Notes under the pieces: model-generated
What the model was told of the DNA's origin: nothing
Databases searched by the model: none
What the model saw: the letters and a program-made list of their open reading frames with translations, nothing else
Translations under genes and position numbers: made by a program
Shown here: positions 1 to 5,157 of the stretch, in pieces
Layout of the letters: each line of letters opens with the position of its first letter
Numbering within the stretch: position 1 is the stretch's first letter
Assembly (NCBI GenBank): GCA_017551405.1
Contig: JAFZLP010000050.1
Span: 1-7,835 of the forward strand
Direction: 5' to 3'
DNA from: Bacteroidales bacterium
Lineage (GTDB): Bacteria; Bacteroidota; Bacteroidia; Bacteroidales; UBA932
DNA: 7,835 nt

Positions 1-2702
1 GCGAGCTTTTCCACCAGGTTGTCCATGCGGCGCTGGTAGCTCTCCTGGATATGCTCCACGAGCCTCCTTACCAGCTCGTCGTGCTTCGCGTGGCTGTAGA
101 ATTCCTCGTCGAAACCGCAGTCGATGGAAAGCTTGGCCATGAGGTTCTCCTGGAAGGACTCGAAGTCCATGCCCTCGCACTGGTCGACCAGCAGGTTGAC
201 CGAGTCGAGCATCATGTTGCGGAGGTCGATTTCCACCTTGTCGCCGCTGATGGCGTTGCGCCTGCGGGAGTAGATGGCCTCGCGCTGATAGTTCATGACG
301 TCGTCGTATTCGAGCAGGCGCTTTCGGATGCCGAAGTTGTTCTCTTCGACCTTCTTCTGGGCGCGCTCGATGGCGCTGGAAAGCATGCTGGCCTCGAGGG
401 CCTCGTCGTCTTTCATTCCGAGCTTGTCCACCACCGAGGCGATGCGCTCACTGCCGAACAGGCGCATGAGCTTGTCTTCCAGGGAGATGAAGAACACGCT
501 GGAACCGGGGTCTCCCTGACGGCCGGAACGGCCGCGGAGCTGGCGGTCCACACGGCGGGAGTCGTGCCGCTCGGTACCCACGATGGCAAGACCGCCGGCG
601 GCCTTCACCTCGGGTGAAAGCTTGATGTCGGTACCACGGCCAGCCATGTTGGTGGCGATGGTGACGGTGCTGGTCTGGCCGGCCTGGGCCACGATTTCAG
701 CCTCGCGGGCGTGCTCCTTGGCGTTCAGCACGTTGTGCTTGATGCCGCGCATGCGGAGCATACGGGAAAGGAGTTCGGAAGTTTCGACGTCGGTGGTACC
801 CACGAGCACGGGGCGGCCGGCGTCGCGAAGCTGCACGATGCGGTCGATGACCGCCGCATATTTGGCCTTCTTGGTCTTGTAGATTATGTCGTCCTGGTCG
901 TCGCGGATCACGGGGCGGTTGGTGGGGATGACCATCACGTCCAGCTTGTAGATGCTCCAGAATTCACCGGCTTCTGTTTCTGCGGTACCGGTCATGCCCG
1001 AGAGCTTGTGGTACATGCGGAAGTAATTCTGGAGGGTGATGGTGGCGAAGGTCTGGGTTGCCGCCTCGACCTTCACGTTCTCCTTGGCCTCGATGGCCTG
1101 GTGCAGGCCGTCGCTCCAGCGGCGTCCTTCCATGACACGGCCGGTCTGCTCGTCCACGATCTTGATCTGGCCGTCCACGATGATGTAGTCGACGTCCTTC
1201 TCGAACTGGGTGTAGGCCTTGAGCAGCTGGTTCACGGTGTGGATGCGCTCGCTCTTGAGGGAGAATTCCTCCATGAGGTCGTCCTTGGCGCGCTGCCTTT
1301 CCTCGAGCGACATGGCGCTGTGCTCAATGCTGGCGATCTGGCTGCCGACATCGGGGATGATGAAGAAGTTCTCGTCGCCCACGCTGTTTGCCAGGACCTC
1401 GTTGCCCTTGTCGGTCATGTCCACCGAGTTGAGCTTTTCGTTGATTACGAAGTAGAGCGGGTCGGTGATGACCGGCATCTCCCTCTCGTTGTCCTGGATA
1501 TAGTAGTTCTCCGTCTTCTGGAGGATGACCTTCATGCCGGGCTCGCTCAGGAACTTGATGAGGGGCTGGTATTTGGGAAGGCCCTTGTGGGCGCGCAGGA
1601 GGAGCTTGCCGCCCTCGGTCTCGTCGCCTTCGGCTATTTTCTTGCGGGCCTCGTTGAGCACCTGGTTCACCAGGGCCCTCTGGGCCTGGTAGAGCTTTTC
1701 GACATAGGGCCTGTACTCCATGAACTGGGCGTCCGCCTCGGTCTGGGCGGTAGGCCCGGAGATGATGAGGGGGGTACGGGCGTCGTCGATGAGCACGGAG
1801 TCGACCTCGTCCACGATTGCGAAGTGGTGCTTGCGCTGCACCAGGTCTTCGCTGCTGATGGCCATGTTGTCGCGCAGGTAGTCGAAACCGAACTCGTTGT
1901 TGGTGCCGAAGGTGATGTCGCACTGGTATGCGTTGCGGCGGGCCCTGGAGTTGGGCTCGTGCTTGTCGATACAGTCTACGGAAAGGCCGTGGAACATGTA
2001 CAGCGGCCCCATCCACTCGGAGTCTCGCTTGGAGAGGTAGTCGTTGACGGTGACCATGTGGACGCCCTTTCCGGAAAGCGCGTTGAGGAACACCGGAAGC
2101 GTAGCCACGAGGGTCTTGCCCTCACCGGTGGCCATCTCGGCTATCTTGCCCTGATGGAGGGCGATACCGCCGATGAGCTGCACGTCGTAGTGGACCATGT
2201 CCCAGGTGACCTCATTGCCTCCGGCAACCCAGTGGTTGTGCCAGATGGCCTTGTCGCCGTCGATGGTGACGAAGTCGTGGCTGATGCTGAGGTCGCGGTC
2301 GAAGTCGGTGGCGGTGACGGTGATGTCGCCGGCCGACAGGCGCCTGGCGGTGGATTTGACGATTGCGAAGGCCTCGGGAAGGATTTCATCGAGGGCCTTT
2401 TCAATGGCTACGTCTTCGTCCTTGACGACTTTGTCGCTCTCGGTGGCGAGGGCTTCCTTCTGGTCTACGGGGATGTCCTTGTCAAGCTCGAGCCTGATTT
2501 CCGCGATGCGGTCCTCGAAGGGTTTTTCCACCTCGCGCATGTGTTCGCGCAGAGCGGCGGAACGCTCGCGGAGGGCGTCGTCTGACAATTTGTCAATCTC
2601 GTCGTATTTCTTGAGTATCTTGTCCAGCAGCGGCTTGACCGCGCGATAGTCGCGGTCTGCCTTAGAGCCGAATATCTTTCTGAGGAAATTGTTTGCCGGC
2701 AT
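1..2702 (-). CDS. secA: Protein translocase subunit SecA, ATPase motor (3' end outside window)
   Basis: SecA is the cytoplasmic ATPase that drives unfolded preproteins through the SecYEG channel. The frame reads from ATG at 2702 to the window edge without a stop, giving 900 codons. Motifs in order: DVQLIGG before the Walker A loop GEGKT (193-197), [27 protein letters not shown], Walker B DEVD (298-301) followed by [35 protein letters not shown] (685-693), [20 protein letters not shown] (ending at 730) and [13 protein letters not shown] (from 796). The Walker lysine is residue 196 against 108 in E. coli, so about 88 extra residues lie upstream of it, which is usual for Bacteroidetes SecA (about 1,100 aa). 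The rest of the helical wing/scaffold and the C-terminal tail are missing. The start is well placed: [18 protein letters not shown] resembles other SecA N-termini. A tRNA-Gly gene lies 68 nt upstream on the same strand. No frameshift is seen. Confidence 0.98.
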   Translation of the reverse strand, partial: MPANNFLRKIFGSKADRDYRAVKPLLDKILKKYDEIDKLSDDALRERSAALREHMREVEKPFEDRIAEIRLELDKDIPVDQKEALATESDKVVKDEDVAIEKALDEILPEAFAIVKSTARRLSAGDITVTATDFDRDLSISHDFVTIDGDKAIWHNHWVAGGNEVTWDMVHYDVQLIGGIALHQGKIAEMATGEGKTLVATLPVFLNALSGKGVHMVTVNDYLSKRDSEWMGPLYMFHGLSVDCIDKHEPNSRARRNAYQCDITFGTNNEFGFDYLRDNMAISSEDLVQRKHHFAIVDEVDSVLIDDARTPLIISGPTAQTEADAQFMEYRPYVEKLYQAQRALVNQVLNEARKKIAEGDETEGGKLLLRAHKGLPKYQPLIKFLSEPGMKVILQKTENYYIQDNEREMPVITDPLYFVINEKLNSVDMTDKGNEVLANSVGDENFFIIPDVGSQIASIEHSAMSLEERQRAKDDLMEEFSLKSERIHTVNQLLKAYTQFEKDVDYIIVDGQIKIVDEQTGRVMEGRRWSDGLHQAIEAKENVKVEAATQTFATITLQNYFRMYHKLSGMTGTAETEAGEFWSIYKLDVMVIPTNRPVIRDDQDDIIYKTKKAKYAAVIDRIVQLRDAGRPVLVGTTDVETSELLSRMLRMRGIKHNVLNAKEHAREAEIVAQAGQTSTVTIATNMAGRGTDIKLSPEVKAAGGLAIVGTERHDSRRVDRQLRGRSGRQGDPGSSVFFISLEDKLMRLFGSERIASVVDKLGMKDDEALEASMLSSAIERAQKKVEENNFGIRKRLLEYDDVMNYQREAIYSRRRNAISGDKVEIDLRNMMLDSVNLLVDQCEGMDFESFQENLMAKLSIDCGFDEEFYSHAKHDELVRRLVEHIQESYQRRMDNLVEKL

Positions 2703-2734
2703 AAATGAATGTTATTCTTTGACTTTTACTCAGC

Positions 2735-2742
2735 CAAAATTA
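2735..2742 (-). promoter_or_regulatory. Probable -7 promoter element of secA
   Basis: The minus strand reads TAATTTTG, a full match to the Bacteroidetes -7 consensus TAnnTTTG. It lies 32 nt before the secA ATG, so a transcript would begin near 2730 with a leader of about 28 nt. No TTTG is present at the expected -33 distance, so the call rests on one element. It overlaps the U-rich tail after the tRNA terminator-like hairpin. Confidence 0.45.
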
Positions 2743-2743
2743 T

Positions 2744-2762
2744 GCCCCGGATTTGACGGGGC
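2744..2762 (-). terminator. Hairpin after tRNA-Gly, possible terminator
   Basis: GCCCCG (2744-2749) and CGGGGC (2757-2762) form a perfect 6-bp stem with a 7-nt loop. Read on the minus strand it starts 8 nt after the tRNA 3' end and is followed by ATAATTTT, a short and interrupted U-tract. It could end the tRNA transcript or act as a processing or stability hairpin in a tRNA-secA read-through transcript. The poor U-tract keeps confidence moderate. Confidence 0.45.
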
Positions 2763-2770
2763 AGAAAAAG

Positions 2771-2841
2771 AGCAGGATAAGGGAGTCGAACCCTCCTCCT
2801 TGGCTTGGGAAGCCAATGCACTACCGATGTGCTAATCCTGC
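2771..2841 (-). tRNA. tRNA-Gly (anticodon CCC)
   Basis: The minus strand folds into a complete 71-nt cloverleaf. The acceptor stem is GCAGGAT/ATCCTGC, followed by discriminator U73, the base expected for bacterial tRNA-Gly. The D stem is GCAC/GTGC with a 7-nt loop containing GG. The anticodon stem is TTGGC/GCCAA with loop TTCCCAA, so the anticodon is CCC and it reads GGG. The variable loop is 4 nt. The T stem is GAGGG/CCCTT, with one G-U pair, and the loop is TTCGACT. The 3' CCA is not encoded and must be added after transcription. It lies between the divergent gene at 2881 and secA. Confidence 0.97.
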
Positions 2842-2850
2842 AAGGGAGTG

Positions 2851-2858
2851 CAAATATA
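2851..2858 (-). promoter_or_regulatory. Probable -7 promoter element of tRNA-Gly
   Basis: The minus strand reads TATATTTG, a full match to TAnnTTTG. It ends 9 nt before the first base of the tRNA, so transcription would begin a few bases before the mature 5' end. No TTTG is visible in the -33 region. It is the left arm of a perfect 8-bp inverted repeat whose right arm is the -7 element of the gene at 2881. Confidence 0.55.
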
Positions 2859-2868
2859 CAAATTTTTT

Positions 2869-2876
2869 TATATTTG
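2869..2876 (+). promoter_or_regulatory. Probable -7 promoter element abutting the start at 2881
   Basis: The plus strand reads TATATTTG, matching TAnnTTTG, and ends only 4 nt before ATG 2881. With normal -7 spacing the transcript would start at or within a base or two of the A of the ATG, giving a leaderless or nearly leaderless mRNA. A -33 TTTG is not apparent. The 10 nt between this element and the opposing tRNA element consist almost wholly of A and T. Confidence 0.5.
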
Positions 2877-2880
2877 CGGC

Positions 2881-3855
2881 ATGGAACTGTACCGATTCAT
2901 CAGGCCCGTCAGCAAGGGCAATTTCGACGAAGCCCTCGCGTCGGTCTTGGAACAAATAAGCCGTCTGCCGGAAAAACCGGCGTTCATAAAATTTTTCTGC
3001 AGCGACGCCCAGAATCAGGCGGAAAAGCTCCGCGCTGCCACTCCCGGCCTTGGCTGCAAGGCGGTCTCTGTCGTGGAGCAGCCACCCCTCGACGGCTCAC
3101 GCGTCTGCGCCCTCGTGCACTCCGCCGCCTCCGATCCCGGCTTCGTGTTCCACAGCTTCCGCCTGTCCGAGGAAGAGGCCGCCGGGCTCGACTCCTACGC
3201 CCAGACGAGGCTTCTGTTCGACAGGTACCGCAGCGCCGCAGCGGGCATGCAGATGGCCACCCATCTTGTCCGCACCTGGATCTATGTCCGCGACATCGAC
3301 GCCAACTACGCCGGCGTGGTGCGCGCCCGCAACGACGTCTTCGCCGAAGAGGGTCTCAGCCACGACACCCACTATATTGCCAGCACCGGCATCGGAGGCG
3401 GCAGCGAGAGCCGCTCCGCCCTGGTGAGCATGGATTTCCTCAGCTATCCCGGCATCAGGGAGAGCGACAAGACCTATCTGAAAGCCCTCTCCCACCTGAG
3501 CCCAACGCACGACTACGGAGTGGCGTTCGAGCGGGGCGTGAAAGTCAGCCTTCCCGGAGGCAGCCGCTATTACATCAGCGGCACCGCCAGCATCGATTCA
3601 AAGGGCTGCGTAGTGCACGAAGGAGACGTCATGGCCCAGACCGGACGCCTGCTCGAAAACATGGACGCGCTTCTCGAAGAGGGAGGCTCTTCGCTCGACG
3701 CCGCAAAGTACTTCATCGTGTACCTTCGCGACATCTCCGATTACGCTGCAGTCGAGGACTATATGCGCAGACGCTTCCCCGACACGCCGCACGTAATCCT
3801 CGAGGGACGGGTATGCCGCCCCTCGTGGCTGATAGAGATGGAGACCGAAGTCTAG
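2881..3855 (+). CDS. Chorismatase-like protein of the RidA/YjgF fold (FkbO/Hyg5/XanB2-type)
   Basis: This 324-aa protein has no signal peptide or membrane segment and should be cytoplasmic. Recognisable parts are HLVRTWIYVRDID (128-140), THYIASTGIGG (163-173), YYISGTASIDSKG (230-242) followed by VVHEGDV (244-250), VYLRD (280-284) and a C-terminal VCRPSWLIEME (311-321). The second half has the RidA layout, and its late Arg and Glu recall the RidA catalytic pair. An N-terminal part precedes it. Length and order fit chorismatases, which hydrolyse chorismate to pyruvate plus a dihydroxycyclohexadienoate or a hydroxybenzoate. The family is recognised from memory of its motifs; the exact reaction is inference, and a plain Rid-type deaminase is possible. 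ATG 2881 was chosen over GTG 2848 because the likely promoter lies between them. The stop overlaps that of the convergent lipoprotein gene. No aromatic biosynthesis genes are nearby. Confidence 0.78.
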   Translation: MELYRFIRPVSKGNFDEALASVLEQISRLPEKPAFIKFFCSDAQNQAEKLRAATPGLGCKAVSVVEQPPLDGSRVCALVHSAASDPGFVFHSFRLSEEEAAGLDSYAQTRLLFDRYRSAAAGMQMATHLVRTWIYVRDIDANYAGVVRARNDVFAEEGLSHDTHYIASTGIGGGSESRSALVSMDFLSYPGIRESDKTYLKALSHLSPTHDYGVAFERGVKVSLPGGSRYYISGTASIDSKGCVVHEGDVMAQTGRLLENMDALLEEGGSSLDAAKYFIVYLRDISDYAAVEDYMRRRFPDTPHVILEGRVCRPSWLIEMETEV

Positions 3856-4922
3856 TTCAGCTTGTATTCGGTCAGGCTGCCGATTCCCGGAATCCCATAA
3901 TATTTGGCCACCAGGTTGCCTTTCAGGTACACCTGGCGCCCTATGTTCCCCGGATGGTCCACCAGGTTCAGGGCATCGCGGATGTCCCCTTTCTTCAGCT
4001 GCACCGAAAGGCACGATTCCTTGTCGACACATGAGGTCTTGGCGGCTATGAGCAGGTTGGTCGAAGAAGTGAACGGCGGCGTGAATGAGCAGCCGGTAGA
4101 AGTGCAGTCCCCGCCTACGATGTAGCCGTACACCCACACGTCTTCCGTCTCCTCCGCGGCCATGCCGCGGGCCTGCCCCACGCTGAGGGCGCTCGACAGC
4201 TCGCTTCCGCCGCCGCCCTCCCCTATGACGAACTCGTCGGTGACCCAGTTCCTGGACGTGTCCAGTTCCATGGTGAGGCCTTCGCCGTACCTTTGCGCCA
4301 CATCGCCCTCTTCCAGCACGGAATAGCCGGAATGGATGCTGATGCACAGCATCTCCTGAGCCGCCAGCTCCCTGGAGAACAAGGTGGTCGTCTCCCCTCC
4401 GTACGACAGCTCCAGCCACACCAGGCCAGGCTGGAAGTAACCGGTGCGGTTTTCACCGTAATCGTACATGAGCAGTCCGGTGGAACTCTTCGCATACAGC
4501 GTCCCCCCGGGATAGTTCACCAGGAAGGTCTCCCCGAGGCGGAGTTTCAGGCCGGCGTTCATCTGGGCGCACGCCAGGTGCACCGCCACCACCTTTCCGC
4601 TTTCCACGACCACCACCTGTTCATCGCCGTACTGCGGCGAATCGAAGAGGGGCTCCCTGAATTCCCTGGACACGGCCCTCACGGTATACGACCCCGGGGC
4701 CAGCTCCAGCTTTTCCGGAGCCGCGCCGTATTTCCCGCTGTAACAGGACTTTCCGCCTGCGTCGACGACGCTCAGCAGGAACTCGTTGGTGTCGGGGATT
4801 TCGGCCCTTGTGCCGATGAAACTGATTACCATAGTCCCGTTTTCGGCATCGGGACCCTGCACTACGCGGTCGCACGCCACCAGCGCCGCAACCGCAATCG
4901 GAATAATAGAAAACGCCTTCAT
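3852..4922 (-). CDS. DUF4493-DUF6359 lipoprotein
   Basis: This 356-aa protein begins with a short signal peptide and lipobox, LVAC, predicting lipidation at Cys17 and anchoring in the outer or inner membrane. Residues about 28-235 resemble DUF4493: a beta-rich stretch with LELAPGSYTVRA (72-83), FDSPQYGDEQVVV (93-105) and HLACAQMNAGLKL (115-127). A Gly-rich linker, GEGGGGS (234-240), leads to a C-terminal domain resembling DUF6359: SVGQARG (247-253), VWVYGYIVGG (262-271), a serine- and threonine-rich TNLLIAA segment, then IRDALNLVDHPGNIGRQVYL and a YYGIPGIGSLTEYKL ending. Neither domain has an established activity, and I see no catalytic motif. Seven further cysteines (60, 118, 193, 273, 278, 298, 304) could form disulfides after export. 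The residues after Cys17 (DRVVQG) carry one acidic residue, only weak support for surface display. Transcription converges on the gene at 2881. Confidence 0.85.
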   Translation of the reverse strand: MKAFSIIPIAVAALVACDRVVQGPDAENGTMVISFIGTRAEIPDTNEFLLSVVDAGGKSCYSGKYGAAPEKLELAPGSYTVRAVSREFREPLFDSPQYGDEQVVVVESGKVVAVHLACAQMNAGLKLRLGETFLVNYPGGTLYAKSSTGLLMYDYGENRTGYFQPGLVWLELSYGGETTTLFSRELAAQEMLCISIHSGYSVLEEGDVAQRYGEGLTMELDTSRNWVTDEFVIGEGGGGSELSSALSVGQARGMAAEETEDVWVYGYIVGGDCTSTGCSFTPPFTSSTNLLIAAKTSCVDKESCLSVQLKKGDIRDALNLVDHPGNIGRQVYLKGNLVAKYYGIPGIGSLTEYKLN

Positions 4923-5020
4923 AAAACATGGTTTTCCGTGAAGCTACGAAGGCGGTTTCATAACACGGGGAGTAAAAGTGAAATTTTTACGTTTCCCGCA
5001 TAAAGAAAAAAAATTAATTC

Positions 5021-5051
5021 GCGGGACGGCGCATCCCTGCGCCCGCCCCGC
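5021..5051 (-). terminator. Strong GC-rich hairpin followed by T-tract on the minus strand
   Basis: GCGGG, CGG and CGCA (5021-5033, with A5026 mismatched) pair with TGCG, CCG and CCCGC (5038-5051, with C5042 bulged and C5046 mismatched). This gives 12 base pairs around the loop TCCC. On the minus strand the stem is followed by GAATTAA and then eight T, which resembles an intrinsic terminator with a delayed U-tract. On the plus strand no U-tract follows. Since no minus-strand gene lies upstream in the gap, it would end a short leader or small RNA, or attenuate the lipoprotein gene starting at 4922. It may instead be only a DNA or RNA structure. Confidence 0.45.
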
Positions 5052-5118
5052 TACTTAACCTAAACTTAAACTATGAAAAACTTCGCCGTAATATAATCAT
5101 TATTATGATATTTATGTC

Positions 5119-5126
5119 TACATTTG
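5119..5126 (+). promoter_or_regulatory. Probable -7 promoter element of the M16 peptidase gene
   Basis: The plus strand reads TACATTTG, a full match to TAnnTTTG, 31 nt before the ATG at 5158. This would give a leader of about 27 nt. No TTTG is present at the -33 distance; the upstream DNA is simply AT-rich. A second, imperfect copy (CATATTTG, 5149-5156) lies too close to the start codon to serve unless translation begins further in. Confidence 0.45.
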
Positions 5127-5157
5127 CGCGAGAAAACTTCAAATAATCCATATTTGC

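Larger units (their letters stand above)
4923..5157. other. Divergent intergenic region, AT-rich
   Basis: The 235-nt gap separates two divergently transcribed lipoprotein genes and contains no credible ORF; the ATG at 5072 opens only seven codons. It holds a GC-rich hairpin (5021-5051), an A8 run (T8 on the minus strand) beside it, a TAnnTTTG promoter for the plus-strand gene, and the short inverted repeat CAAATA-N5-TATTTG ending two bases before the start at 5158. I found no full TAnnTTTG on the minus strand for the gene at 4922. The nearest is TAAGTTTA (5068 to 5061), a one-base mismatch. Confidence 0.7.

Noticed and set aside
711..2585. 624-codon plus-strand open frame, rich in Val, Leu, His and Asp
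   Set aside because: It is exactly antisense to secA, whose motifs are intact. The composition is that of a reverse-complement shadow of GC-rich coding DNA and no family is recognisable.
2848..2880. Upstream GTG start adding 11 residues to the chorismatase-like protein
   Set aside because: It would need a transcript starting beyond the probable promoter at 2869-2876, and the extra residues (translated AT-rich promoter DNA) do not resemble a family N-terminus. A purine-rich AAGGGAG sits against the GTG with no spacing, so it is not a useful ribosome site.
3882..3894. GATTC-CCG-GAATC inverted repeat after the stop at 3855, considered as a terminator
   Set aside because: The stem is only 5 bp with a 3-nt loop, lacks a following T-run, and lies within the coding end of the lipoprotein gene.
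2805..4034. 409-codon plus-strand frame, Arg-rich
   Set aside because: It runs through the tRNA and out of frame across the enzyme gene and the antisense of the lipoprotein gene. It has no domain and a frame-shadow composition.
4293..5003. 236-codon plus-strand frame
   Set aside because: Antisense to the DUF4493 region of the lipoprotein gene, with no recognisable motif or promoter.
5072..5095. Tiny ORF starting MKNFAV in the divergent gap, considered as a leader peptide
   Set aside because: It is only seven codons, on the plus strand, upstream of the probable plus-strand promoter, with no ribosome site and no run of regulatory codons.
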